Positions 8,722-17,889 of a stretch of DNA of 64,000 nt are shown one piece after another; the stretch's first letter is position 1, and the number at the start of each line of letters is the position of its first letter. A model generated the notes under the pieces. It had not been told where the DNA came from and searched no databases. It saw only the letters and a list, made by a program, of their open reading frames with translations. The position numbers and the translations under genes were made by a program. Source of the stretch: Bog-473 sp963809825 (GTDB lineage Bacteria > Actinomycetota > Acidimicrobiia > Acidimicrobiales > RAAP-2); the NCBI GenBank assembly GCA_963809825.1, contig CAWELJ010000005.1, positions 124,001 through 188,000 on the forward strand, read 5' to 3'.

Positions 8722-9732
8722 GTGCCTGCTGTGACTGTCGATGATCTCTCCGAGCTGCCGAGGATTCCCGCACTCGACCGGGACCGGTCCGTCGAGCGAG
8801 CGGCCACCTCGGTCACCACTGCACCCAGCGGGCTCGAGGGTGAGGGGTTCCCGGTCCGACGGGCCTTCGCCGGCCTGAGCTTGCGTGATCTCGACCCCTT
8901 TGTCCACATGGACCAGATGGGAGAAGTGGAGTACGGGCCCGGAGAGCCGAAGGGGACGCCGTGGCACCCTCACCGCGGTTTCGAGACGGTCACGTACATG
9001 ATCGACGGGACCTTCGCTCACCAGGACTCCCAAGGCGGCGGCGGTCTCATCACCGACGGCGCGACACAGTGGATGACCGCCGGTGGTGGCATCCTGCACA
9101 TCGAGACACCACCCGAGGAGCTGGTCGTCTCTGGGGGCCTGTTCCACGGTATCCAGCTCTGGGTGAACCTGCCGGCCAAGGACAAGATGATCCCCCCCGC
9201 CTATCAGGGACTCGAAGCTGACGACGTGGTGCTCCTGTCCTCCGGTGATGGTGGCGCCCTGGTGCGGATCATCGCCGGGGTGGTCGGCGGCCATCGGGGC
9301 CCTGGGTCGACACACACGCCGATGGCGCTGACACACGTGTCCGTGTCCGCGGGGGCACTGGTCGAAATCCCTTGGAATCCCGCGTTCAACGCCCTCGTGT
9401 ACGTGCTGGTCGGATCGGGCCGGGTGGGGAGGGAGGGTCGTCCGGTGCACGCCGGTCAGCTGGTGTCGTTCGGCCCGGGCGACTTCGTCGCCATCCGGGC
9501 GGACGACGCTCAGGACTCGCGCACCGAGCTCCTCGAGGTCCTCGTGCTCGGCGGCCAGCCGATCGGCGAGCCCGTCGAGCACTACGGGCCCTTCGTGATG
9601 AACACCCGAAACGAGATCGTGCAAGCCCTGGAGGACTTTGAGGCCGGTCGGCTCGGAACCGTCCCGCCGAATGCGCTGATGCCTCACGTGCCAGACCCCG
9701 ATCCGGTGCGCGCAGAGCACACTGGTATCTAA
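8722..9732 (+). CDS. Pirin family bicupin protein
   Basis: A 336-residue bicupin of the pirin family. The N-terminal cupin has the metal ligands in HPHRGFETVTY and the later His/Glu pair in GILHIE, matching the Fe-binding His-His-His-Glu set of pirins; the C-terminal cupin (LVEIPWNPAFNALVYVL, FGPGDFVAI) closes the fold. Some pirins oxidise quercetin-like flavonols and others modulate transcription or metabolism, so the function is open. The GTG at 8722 lies five bases after GGGAGG. The gene is followed after 80 bases by the DyP peroxidase on the same strand, so the two may be an oxidative-stress pair. Confidence 0.9.
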   Translation: MPAVTVDDLSELPRIPALDRDRSVERAATSVTTAPSGLEGEGFPVRRAFAGLSLRDLDPFVHMDQMGEVEYGPGEPKGTPWHPHRGFETVTYMIDGTFAHQDSQGGGGLITDGATQWMTAGGGILHIETPPEELVVSGGLFHGIQLWVNLPAKDKMIPPAYQGLEADDVVLLSSGDGGALVRIIAGVVGGHRGPGSTHTPMALTHVSVSAGALVEIPWNPAFNALVYVLVGSGRVGREGRPVHAGQLVSFGPGDFVAIRADDAQDSRTELLEVLVLGGQPIGEPVEHYGPFVMNTRNEIVQALEDFEAGRLGTVPPNALMPHVPDPDPVRAEHTGI

Positions 9733-9812
9733 GCTGCACAGGCCATACGAACGCGGCTCGATCCGCCAATCAGGAGCCGGAAGAGACAGCCCAATCGACG
9801 GGGAGATCACCC

Positions 9813-10910
9813 ATGGCAACCCTCTCACAGAGCCCAGCGGCCGTCACCGGACCGCCGGTGGCGCAGCCCGTGCTGACCCCGCTGACGGCCAGCGCCATCA
9901 TCCTCGTCCTGACGGTCGACGACGGCGGCGAGCCGGTGGTCCATGACCTGCTCGCCGACCTGTCCGGACTGGCGCGGACCGTCGGTTTCCGTTCCCCCGA
10001 AGGTGGACTGGCAGTCGTGGCCGGAGTGGGTGCGGCGGCGTGGGATCGCCTCTTTACCGGCCCTCGGCCGGCCGAGCTCCACCCCTTTCAGGCGCTCGAC
10101 GGCGGTCAACATCAGGCGGTGTCCACCCCGGGCGATCTCTTGTTCCACATCCGGGCCGCAACGATGGATCTGTGCTGGGAGCTGGCCTCTCTCGTCGTCG
10201 GCCGGCTGGTCGGGGCCGCCACGGTGGTCGACGAGGTCCACGGGTTCAAGTACTTCGACGAGCGGGACCTTCTCGGCTTCGTCGACGGGACCGAGAACCC
10301 GGCCGGGTCTGCGGCGGAGATGGCGGTGACCATTCGGGCCGAGGATCCGGAGTTCGCCGGTGGGAGCTACGTCATCGTCCAGAGGTACCTCCACGACATG
10401 GTCGCCTGGGCGGCCCTGACCGTCGAGGAACAGGAACAAGTGATCGGACGGACCAAGCTGTCCAACGTCGAGATGGACGACGACGTCAAGCCGTCGAATT
10501 CCCACGTGGCGCTGAATACCATCGTCGAATCCGACGGTACCCAGCGTCAGATCCTGCGTGAGAACATGCCCTTCGGCTCGTTGGGCGCCGGGGAGTTCGG
10601 CACCTACTTCATCGGGTATGCCGCGACCCCCTCCGTCACGGAGCTGATGCTCCGGCACATGTTCCTCGGCAACCCTCCCGGGAACTACGACCGGATCCTC
10701 GATTTCTCCACCGCGGTGACCGGCGCCCTGTTCTTCGTGCCCACGGCGGACTTCCTCGACGACCCCCCTCCCTTGCCCGGCGGGGCCGTTGGCGCCACGC
10801 GCGTCGGTGATGGAGAAGTGTCCGCCCTGGACGAGACCGCACCGAGCGACCCAGCGGCTGCGGGCGACGGGTCGCTCGAGATCGGCGGACTCAGGGGCGG
10901 CTCGGAGTAG
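9813..10910 (+). CDS. Dye-decolorizing peroxidase with encapsulin-type targeting tail
   Basis: A 365-residue haem peroxidase of the DyP family. The signature GFVDGTENP (distal Asp) is near residue 157, the proximal haem His is in NSHVAL near 231, and the distal Arg is in RENMPFG near 252; the ferredoxin-like repeats flank them. There is no signal peptide. The extended C-terminus after about 310 is low in complexity and ends with GDGSLEIGGLRGGSE, very close to the DGSLGIGSLKG-type peptides that load DyP into encapsulin nanocompartments. No encapsulin shell gene lies next to it in this window, unlike the usual arrangement. It probably follows the pirin gene in one transcript. Confidence 0.93.
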   Translation: MATLSQSPAAVTGPPVAQPVLTPLTASAIILVLTVDDGGEPVVHDLLADLSGLARTVGFRSPEGGLAVVAGVGAAAWDRLFTGPRPAELHPFQALDGGQHQAVSTPGDLLFHIRAATMDLCWELASLVVGRLVGAATVVDEVHGFKYFDERDLLGFVDGTENPAGSAAEMAVTIRAEDPEFAGGSYVIVQRYLHDMVAWAALTVEEQEQVIGRTKLSNVEMDDDVKPSNSHVALNTIVESDGTQRQILRENMPFGSLGAGEFGTYFIGYAATPSVTELMLRHMFLGNPPGNYDRILDFSTAVTGALFFVPTADFLDDPPPLPGGAVGATRVGDGEVSALDETAPSDPAAAGDGSLEIGGLRGGSE

Positions 10911-10948
10911 AGGCGATGACCAAACCGTGAACGGAGCCAGTCTCGGAA

Positions 10949-10963
10949 CGGGTTGACAACCCG
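10949..10963. terminator. Possible hairpin terminator between convergent genes
   Basis: CGGGTT (10949-10954), GAC loop, AACCCG (10958-10963) form a perfect short hairpin 38 bases after the DyP stop and before the convergent transferase stop at 11052. There is no T-run, so the assignment is tentative. Confidence 0.35.
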
Positions 10964-11051
10964 CTCTGGCGGCGCCGGGTAGGGACACCAGGGTCCGCTA
11001 CCGGTTCGAACGCCTCGCTCCCGCGGCAGCGCCGTTGCGATATCGGCCAGG

Positions 11052-11708
11052 TCAGGGAATCGGCGGTTCGCCCCGGCGCAGGTAGCGCAAATTTTCGGAG
11101 AGTGCACGGACGGGCTCAGCCGGGTTGCCCCGGTAGAGGGTGAGCTCCTGCGTCAGCTTCGTCGTGACGACCGATCCTGCCGAGACGATGCTCCGCGCCG
11201 GGACCCGCGTGCCGGCGAGCAGCATGCATCCCGACATCACCCCGGCGTACGCCCCGAGGACGACTGGCCCGGTGACGTATTTGTCGCGCATCAAGTCGAT
11301 GGAGTGGGTCAGCACGGTAGACCGGAAACCAGCGAGTGCCGCATGTGCGCCGAGCTCGAGGGTGTCGACGCAATCGATGTAGTGGTACGACGCGATCTGG
11401 GCGTGGTCCCCGAGCAGGACGGCCGGATTGCGGTCCGTCAGAGCATCGGTCGGGTGGTCCCACCAGCCTTTGACCATGTTCCCCGATCCGATCGTGGCGC
11501 CCTCACCCATCCGCAACTCGTTCAGGTTGGTAATGACGTTGCGACCGCCGATAGAGGCGCCTGGACCCATCGACAGGTGGCGCACGGTGAGCACGCTCGG
11601 CCCGATGTAGGCCGTCGGGTGGACATCCCACTTGTAGATCCACTTCGCAACGATCCGCTTCATTGACATCGGTAGAAAGGCGAAGAGGTAGGCCAAGGCG
11701 AACCGCAT
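11052..11708 (-). CDS. Left-handed beta-helix (hexapeptide-repeat) acyltransferase-like protein
   Basis: A 218-residue protein. After a hydrophobic N-terminus (FALAYLFAFLP) it shows imperfect hexapeptide turns such as IGPSVLTVRH, MGPGASIGGRNVI, MGEGATIGSGN and LELGAHAALAG, the hallmark of left-handed beta-helix transferases. The pattern resembles terminal acyltransferase domains that act on surface polymers or thiotemplate products; acceptor and donor are unknown. GGAGAAG precedes the ATG at 11708 by eight bases; a 24-residue upstream extension is arginine-rich and unlikely. It is a single minus-strand gene convergent with dyp. Confidence 0.8.
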   Translation of the reverse strand: MRFALAYLFAFLPMSMKRIVAKWIYKWDVHPTAYIGPSVLTVRHLSMGPGASIGGRNVITNLNELRMGEGATIGSGNMVKGWWDHPTDALTDRNPAVLLGDHAQIASYHYIDCVDTLELGAHAALAGFRSTVLTHSIDLMRDKYVTGPVVLGAYAGVMSGCMLLAGTRVPARSIVSAGSVVTTKLTQELTLYRGNPAEPVRALSENLRYLRRGEPPIP

Positions 11709-12056
11709 GTCAGCGCTTCTCCGCAGTGGGGCGCCGAGGCCCCGCGTTGCCGGACGGCGTTGCGAAGCGAGCGGCCTCACCCGCCAAGAACCGCCGTTTC
11801 GTACGTCCCACGGGCGGGAACTCTAACGCTCGCCGCCGGCGATCCCGAATCGACGTCAACCGGTGTCCGCGGTGACCCGAGCCGGGGATCGTCGTACGGA
11901 CACGGAGCGTGGCGGCGCCGGAGGCGCGCCGGTCGTTGTGCCCATGCCGACGCCGGCAATGGTGGTCAAGGAGCTCCTGCACATGGACGGCGGCCAGGCG
12001 GCTGGGCATAATACGGCCGGCCGGTGCGTCGGCGTCGGTGGGACACGGGGGACGAA
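11709..12056. other. Divergent intergenic region, no gene seen
   Basis: Roughly 350 bases between the divergent transferase and the hypothetical gene. Short open frames on both strands lack ribosome-binding sites and family features. Promoters for both genes should be here, but I could not pick out clear -35/-10 pairs. Confidence 0.35.
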
Positions 12057-12671
12057 ATGGAAGATCGACAACCGCCTCGGTTGCATCTCGAACTGGTCCG
12101 TGCGCCGGACGACGTTGACGACCGTGCGGCCGCCGTTGAAGCAGGCGGCTGGCGGGTCTCCATCTGGGAGCCCGCCACCATTTCTGATGACGATCTGCCG
12201 AGGGTCCTCCCGCGTTGCGACGGCGTCGTGATCGGTGAGGGCGACGGAGGATCCGTGGCGTCGGCCTCGCCGGCGAGCACCGTGGTGCCCCTTGTCCGTT
12301 ACCCGCGCCCCTCGCAGGGAACCTGTTCGGGTGAGCGGACCACCGGGATCTTGCTCGTCCTCATCTCGGCGAAACACAGCGAGTCCGCTCAGGAGCTTCG
12401 TGACTGGGGTGATTTCGTGCACCTGCGGCACATCGCCGAGGCGGCAGTACCTGGCTACCGGACGATTACGCCCTGGGAGAACGAGTCGTTGGCGACGCCC
12501 CGGTTCTGCCACCTCTACGAGATGGTGAGCGACGACCCCCAGAGCACATTCGAGCAGATGACCCCGCGTGTCCGTGATCGTCTCGATCGCGCCACCTTCG
12601 CCGAGTGGGCCTGGCATCCCCAACTGGTGATTGAGGAGTCGCGGACGTACCGCCGGCGGGAGCTGCACTGA
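12057..12671 (+). CDS. Hypothetical protein, possible dimeric alpha/beta-barrel fold
   Basis: A 204-residue protein that I do not recognise. The ATG has GGGGGA five bases upstream. The N-terminal half includes LHLELVRAPDDVDDRAAAVE; the C-terminal half (about 100-200) has ILLVLISAKHSESAQELRDW, YRTITPWENES and CHLYEMVSDDPQSTFEQM, a beta-alpha-beta pattern with conserved aromatics like EthD or antibiotic-monooxygenase-type small barrels. It would then be a cytosolic ligand-binding or enzyme protein. It converges on the Liv permease-ATPase gene 66 bases away, with no operon partner. Confidence 0.7.
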   Translation: MEDRQPPRLHLELVRAPDDVDDRAAAVEAGGWRVSIWEPATISDDDLPRVLPRCDGVVIGEGDGGSVASASPASTVVPLVRYPRPSQGTCSGERTTGILLVLISAKHSESAQELRDWGDFVHLRHIAEAAVPGYRTITPWENESLATPRFCHLYEMVSDDPQSTFEQMTPRVRDRLDRATFAEWAWHPQLVIEESRTYRRRELH

Positions 12672-12737
12672 ACCCGGGCCCGGTCAGGCCATGGTCAACG
12701 TCGCGTCGTCCCGTCGGCGGGGGATCGGAGGGCGCTG

Positions 12738-15578
12738 TTACACCACCGCAGGCGGGTTGGTCATCCCGGACTCTTCGACGAGCGGTACACCGCTCGGCGG
12801 TTTGCCGCTGCGGACGATGGTTCTCTCGTCGGTCCCCAGGTAGCTCGCCACGACCCGGGGGTCGTCACGGACATCCGTCGGCGCGCCCTCGGCGATGACA
12901 GACCCCGCCTCCAGGCAGTAGACCCGGTCGCTGATGCTCATGATGAGAGGCATGTCGTGCTCTATCAAGAGCACTGACGCGCGCAGCTCACGCTGGACGG
13001 TCACGATCAGTGGACCGAAGGCCTCGGTCTCGCGTTGGGCCAGCCCCGCCGTGGGCTCGTCGAGGCACAGGACCCTGGCGTTGAGGGCGAGGAGTCCAGC
13101 CAGTTCCACCACGCGCCGGGTGCCGGTGGAGAGATCACCTATGTGATGGTCCTGCCATTGCGAGAGGCCCAACAGAGCGACCAGGTCGGCGACGTCGGAT
13201 CGATCGCTGCGACTCCGCCGCCGCGCTCGTGGCAGCGCCAGCGCGGTGGACAGCGCTCCCGTTCGTCCCCTTGCTTCGTGAGCCACGAGCAGCGTCTCGG
13301 TCACCGTCAACTCGGGGAAGAGGGTGGCGGACTGGAAGGTTCGACCGAGCCCCAATGCAGCGCGAGAGGACGGTGCCAGACCGCCCACCTCCTGGTCACC
13401 GAGCCGTACGGAGCCCGAAGCGGAGACGAAGCCCCCGATGGCGTTCATCAGGGTCGACTTGCCCGCACCGTTGCTTCCGATCAGACCGACGATCTGCCCG
13501 CTCTCCACGGCGAGGCTGACATGGTCGACCGCTGTGATACCACCAAAGGCAACCCGCAGGTCTGAGACGGCCAGTGCGGGCATCCCGTCGTCCGGCAGTT
13601 CGGATGCCTGTCGCAGCACCGTTGCTGACTGAGGGCTCGCCACCGGGGGAGGTTCCTTGCCGAAGCGTCGATCGGCCCACGCCAGGAAGGCATCACGCAC
13701 GTCGTAACTGACTTGGTTGAGGCCGCGGGGGAAATACAGGAGGATGGCCAACAGACCCAAGCTCGACGCCAGAAGCCCGAGGACAGCGTTGTTCGGTGCC
13801 AGCGCGGGGATGCCGATGACCCAGATGGCCCCGATCACTGCTGCCGTGACCGAGCCCATCCCCCCGATGACGACCATGGCCACCAGACCGAGCGAGCCCT
13901 CGACGATGAAGGGGCTGCCCGGCCCGGAGAAAGCGACGTTGGCGAAGGCGCCGCTCAGAAGCGCGCCACCGAGCCCGGCAAGACCACCGGCGATGGAGAA
14001 GGCACGGATCTTCTCCCACGCCGGACGGACCGTGAACGCGGCGGCTGCCGTCTCGTTGTCTCGGACGGCCATGATCGACCGCCCGACCCCGCTGTCCCGG
14101 AACCTGCTGGTGACCAGGAGGACCGCGCCCAAGATCACGAGTACGACGTAGTAGTAGGTGCGCTGTCCGGGGAACGACAGGGAGAAGAGGTGGCCCGGCG
14201 GAAACGGGAGGTCTGAGCCATCCGACGACTGGCCGCTGAGAGCCGACAGGCTGAAGAAATACTGCTGGGCCGCAAGGGCGAACGTGAACGTCACCACGGC
14301 CAGGTAGAGACCTCGCACCCGGAGGGAGCCGAGTCCGAGGATCGTGGCGACCATGGCAGAGGCGATCGTGGTGGCGGCGATCGCCAGCCAGAAGGGAACA
14401 CCCGCCTCGACCAGGCGGGCGGCGAACAGGGCGCCCAGGCCCGCAAAGGCCATCTGACCCAGCGAGAGCTGTCCCAGCCATCCCGTCAGCACGGTCAGGG
14501 ATGTCGCGCAGATCGCGAAAGCGAGCACCTCGGTGAAGATCTGCTGCGTGGAAGGTGTCGTGAATACCAAGGGAAGGACGATGCCGATCACTGCCAACAG
14601 GACGATGCCGCTCTTGTTCACGTTGCGCGCCCAGCGGTAGGACTGAAGGCGCGCGGGGATCGGGCGAGCCTGTGGGGTGAACGCGAAGACCTCGGTTTCG
14701 GTCGTCCGTTCGCGGTTGAACAATACGGCGATCAACACGGTGATCAGGAGCAGCAAGTTGATCAAGCCCGGTTGGTCGATGAAGTTGAAGTTCAAGAAGC
14801 TTGCGGCGAGCCCGATGCCGACGCTGGCGATGATCGCTCGGGGAAAGGACACCATGCCGCCGATCACTGCCGCCACCAGGGCCAGCGACAGCGTCTGCGA
14901 TCCCAACGTCGTGACATCCCCTGCCGAGCCGGTCTGGCCGGCGATAAGAACGATGGAAAGTGTCGACAGGGCGGCGGCGAGCGCCCACACCATGGTCGAG
15001 ATCACCTTCGGACTGATGCCCGAGAGTCGGGCCAGCGATGGGTTGCTGGCGCATGCCTTGACGGTTTTGCCCAGGGTGGTCCGATCGAGGAACCACGTCA
15101 GCGCGACCAAGGTGATGGGCACGATGATCAGGATCGAAAGATCCGATCCCCTGACCTGCACGCCGCCCACCGTCCACATGCCGTTGATCGCACTCGGGTA
15201 GTGAACGGTCACGTCGCTCGGCGTCGGGATCTTGAACGCAATCGCCTCCGCGACCTGTGCCACACCGATAGTGGCGACGAGGACGACCACCCGGGGCGAC
15301 CTCCGCAGGCGGCGGATCACCGTGGCGTCGACGAGTGCGCCGAATGCGAGCCCGGTGGCCAGCGCCACACCGAGGGCCACCCAGAATGGAACGTGGTACT
15401 GCACCACCAACAGCGACAGGAGGGCCGCCCCGACGACTCCCATGTTGCCCACGGCGAAATTGATGATCCTCGTCGCCCGGTACACCAGGACGACGCCCAC
15501 GGCGATCACGGCGATAGCCAACCCCTGGACCAAGCCGCTGAAGACAACCTGGCTGTTGATCGACACCGCCAGCATCAT
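12738..15578 (-). CDS. LivH-LivM-LivG fusion: branched-chain-type ABC permease/ATPase
   Basis: A 946-residue protein joining three subunits that are normally separate. Residues 1-290 are a LivH-type permease, about 320-640 a LivM-type permease, and about 690-930 a LivG-type ATPase with Walker A GSNGAGKST near 698, signature LSTGTRRVVEL and Walker B VLCLDEPTAGL. Together with the adjacent MFS-LivF fusion and the binding protein it supplies every element of a hydrophobic amino acid transport (HAAT) importer. Members of this class import branched-chain amino acids, amides, urea or aromatic acids; the neighbouring catabolic genes favour an organic acid. Its ATG overlaps the stop of the upstream gene by four bases. 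Confidence 0.93.
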   Translation of the reverse strand: MMLAVSINSQVVFSGLVQGLAIAVIAVGVVLVYRATRIINFAVGNMGVVGAALLSLLVVQYHVPFWVALGVALATGLAFGALVDATVIRRLRRSPRVVVLVATIGVAQVAEAIAFKIPTPSDVTVHYPSAINGMWTVGGVQVRGSDLSILIIVPITLVALTWFLDRTTLGKTVKACASNPSLARLSGISPKVISTMVWALAAALSTLSIVLIAGQTGSAGDVTTLGSQTLSLALVAAVIGGMVSFPRAIIASVGIGLAASFLNFNFIDQPGLINLLLLITVLIAVLFNRERTTETEVFAFTPQARPIPARLQSYRWARNVNKSGIVLLAVIGIVLPLVFTTPSTQQIFTEVLAFAICATSLTVLTGWLGQLSLGQMAFAGLGALFAARLVEAGVPFWLAIAATTIASAMVATILGLGSLRVRGLYLAVVTFTFALAAQQYFFSLSALSGQSSDGSDLPFPPGHLFSLSFPGQRTYYYVVLVILGAVLLVTSRFRDSGVGRSIMAVRDNETAAAAFTVRPAWEKIRAFSIAGGLAGLGGALLSGAFANVAFSGPGSPFIVEGSLGLVAMVVIGGMGSVTAAVIGAIWVIGIPALAPNNAVLGLLASSLGLLAILLYFPRGLNQVSYDVRDAFLAWADRRFGKEPPPVASPQSATVLRQASELPDDGMPALAVSDLRVAFGGITAVDHVSLAVESGQIVGLIGSNGAGKSTLMNAIGGFVSASGSVRLGDQEVGGLAPSSRAALGLGRTFQSATLFPELTVTETLLVAHEARGRTGALSTALALPRARRRSRSDRSDVADLVALLGLSQWQDHHIGDLSTGTRRVVELAGLLALNARVLCLDEPTAGLAQRETEAFGPLIVTVQRELRASVLLIEHDMPLIMSISDRVYCLEAGSVIAEGAPTDVRDDPRVVASYLGTDERTIVRSGKPPSGVPLVEESGMTNPPAVV

Positions 15579-17809
15579 TCCGTGGCACCGCCGCCGAGGA
15601 AGACGGCCCTCGCCAGGTCGTCTCGTTCCATGAGGTCACGTACCGGTCCGGAGAAGCGAACGCGGCCCTTCTCGAGAAAAACGGCCCGTTCGGCGATCGC
15701 GGCAGCGACGTTGAGCGACTGCTCGACGATGATCAGCGTGACCCCCGCTGCCTTCAGGCTCTCGACCACCTCGAGGAGGCCCTGGACCACGATGGGGGCG
15801 AGACCGAGCGAAAGCTCGTCGATCATGAGTATCTCCGGCTCGTGCAGCATCACGATCGCCAGGGCGAGCATCTGTTGCTCCCCGCCCGAGAGCGAGCCGG
15901 CCCGCTGCCCCCGCCGTTCACGCAAGACCGGGAACAACTCGAGGACTCGGTTGATGCGACGGCGCAGATCGGCGCGATGCGAGCGGTAGACGAAACCGCC
16001 CATTTCCAAGTTCTCCGCGACCGTCATTTGCGGGAAGACGCCCTTCCCTCCCTGCAGGAGGTGGATGCCGAGCCGGTTGCGCTGTTCTGGAGTCGTGTAG
16101 GTGATGTCCCGACCGTTCAGACGGACGACGCCGCGGCCCGGAGTCTCCAGGCCTGCGGCGACCCGCAGCGCCGTTGACTTGCCGGCCCCGTTGGTCCCGA
16201 GAAGCGCCAGTACTTCGCCGCGCTGGACCTCGAGACTGAGGCCGAAGAGAACCTGAACATGCCCGTAACTGAAGTCGATCCCGCTGAGCTGCATGACCGG
16301 AATGCTCTCTGGATCCTCCTCCTGGCGGCGATGCTCCTCGAGTTCCTCTTGCAGTTCCATCACGACAAGGGAGAGGTCGTTGCGGATGAAGTGGGCGCTG
16401 CGGATGATGAAATAGCCCCCGATCAATGTCGACGGGATGATGATGATGAGCACCGTGGCGCGCAACCCGATGAGGCTGTCGAGCAGGGCCGCCAGCACCG
16501 CCCCGCCCGTAGCGCCGACGAAGAAGACGTAAATGCCTCCCACCGCGCCGACCATGCCGCGGAGGCGGTAGGGGGCTACCGAGGTGAGCACGGGGCCCAC
16601 CATGGAGAAGGCCGTCAACAAGAGCACGGCAACCGGGACGCTGAACACGGCCCACAGGACGGCGTTGGGCATGAAGTACTGAATCGGCGTGAGAATGGCG
16701 ACGGGAAGGACGACGATGCCGATCAGGGTCAGCGCCCGTGCCGGGTTCTTGCGGTAGAGCCGGTCGTAGTAGCGCCCGACGAGCGGCAGTGCCACCAGAA
16801 CGCCGACGCTCCCGATGGTGCCGATCAGCCCGCGCTGGAAGGCGTCGAGACGGAAGCGCTGCTTGAGGTAGAGGTTGCCGAGAACCGGCACGGTGAACAA
16901 ACCGAATCCGATGGCCGAAAACGCGATGAGACACGTCTTGATCGTGCGGATGCGCAAGATCCGCTCGAACGCGGCCTCCAGGGACGGCGCCGCCGGTCGG
17001 GGATCGCCGATGACCTCTCCCAAGACGTCCTTCTTCTCGAACTGCCCGCGTGGCGGTTCGGGGAGGCGGAAGGCCAGGAACGCCACCACGAGGATCGGGA
17101 TGGCCAAGATGTAGAAGGCCCACCGCCAACCGTTCGGTCCCCCGACCGAGGTGGCGATCAGCCCGACCAGAAGGGGGCTGAGGGCGGCCGCCGTTCCGGC
17201 CCCCATCCCCATGCCGGCATAGATGCGCCCACGGAGACTGATCGGATACGCGTCGGCCAGCAGTGAGCCGTTGACGCTGTTGTTGCTGGACTGGGAGATG
17301 CCGGCACCGAAGCGGGCCAGGAAGAACAGGAAGATGTTGGTGGCCAACCCCGTGGCGAACACCATCAGGCCGAATACGACCGTGGCCCAGCCGATGATCG
17401 GCGCACGCCGGAACCGATCGGCCAGCCAGCCCATTGGGACGATGCCCAGGACCAGGAAGCCGCCCGAGATGCCGGCCACGAACGTAATTGCTCCCGTGCT
17501 GACGTGGAACGAGGACTGGATGTTGGGAGCGAGGACCGCGAGTCCCGAACTCTGCAGGTTGTCGAGGGTGACGATGACGGCCAAAATCACGAAGGTCCTG
17601 GCTCCGGCACTCCGGAGGCCCTCGCGGAGCGACATCGCATCCTCCCCGACCCCGGGAAGCAGGTCCTCGGGCAGGAGGATCTCCTTCTCCGAGGCCGTGG
17701 CCCGCTGGCGTTCGTCAGCGGAGTCCGCGACCAGGTGTGCCAGCTCGGACGGACTCAGGAGGGCAGAGGGACCGGGACCGGGGTCGCCCTGGGCCGGCGG
17801 TTCGCTCAA
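15575..17809 (-). CDS. MFS transporter fused to a LivF-type ABC ATPase
   Basis: A 744-residue chimera. After a polar 60-residue N-terminus, about 70-480 is a 12-helix major facilitator carrier with the loop motif GWLADRFRRAP between helices 2 and 3. A charged linker (ELQEELEEHRRQEED) leads to a LivF-like ATPase, about 505-744, with Walker A LGTNGAGKST near 536, signature LSGGEQQML, and Walker B ILMIDELSLGL. The ATPase is the partner expected for the LivG domain of the next gene, with which it overlaps by four bases. A secondary carrier covalently tied to an ABC ATPase is unusual: it might be a dual-mode importer or a way to couple expression. ATP use by the carrier part is not implied. Confidence 0.9.
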   Translation of the reverse strand: MSEPPAQGDPGPGPSALLSPSELAHLVADSADERQRATASEKEILLPEDLLPGVGEDAMSLREGLRSAGARTFVILAVIVTLDNLQSSGLAVLAPNIQSSFHVSTGAITFVAGISGGFLVLGIVPMGWLADRFRRAPIIGWATVVFGLMVFATGLATNIFLFFLARFGAGISQSSNNSVNGSLLADAYPISLRGRIYAGMGMGAGTAAALSPLLVGLIATSVGGPNGWRWAFYILAIPILVVAFLAFRLPEPPRGQFEKKDVLGEVIGDPRPAAPSLEAAFERILRIRTIKTCLIAFSAIGFGLFTVPVLGNLYLKQRFRLDAFQRGLIGTIGSVGVLVALPLVGRYYDRLYRKNPARALTLIGIVVLPVAILTPIQYFMPNAVLWAVFSVPVAVLLLTAFSMVGPVLTSVAPYRLRGMVGAVGGIYVFFVGATGGAVLAALLDSLIGLRATVLIIIIPSTLIGGYFIIRSAHFIRNDLSLVVMELQEELEEHRRQEEDPESIPVMQLSGIDFSYGHVQVLFGLSLEVQRGEVLALLGTNGAGKSTALRVAAGLETPGRGVVRLNGRDITYTTPEQRNRLGIHLLQGGKGVFPQMTVAENLEMGGFVYRSHRADLRRRINRVLELFPVLRERRGQRAGSLSGGEQQMLALAIVMLHEPEILMIDELSLGLAPIVVQGLLEVVESLKAAGVTLIIVEQSLNVAAAIAERAVFLEKGRVRFSGPVRDLMERDDLARAVFLGGGATE

Positions 17810-17889
17810 GGCAGCCCCGATCTCACTGCGTCAGCGTCGAATGCCGTCAGCGCAGGCGGGGCTCGCCATCCCACTGCGACCCGGCGCAC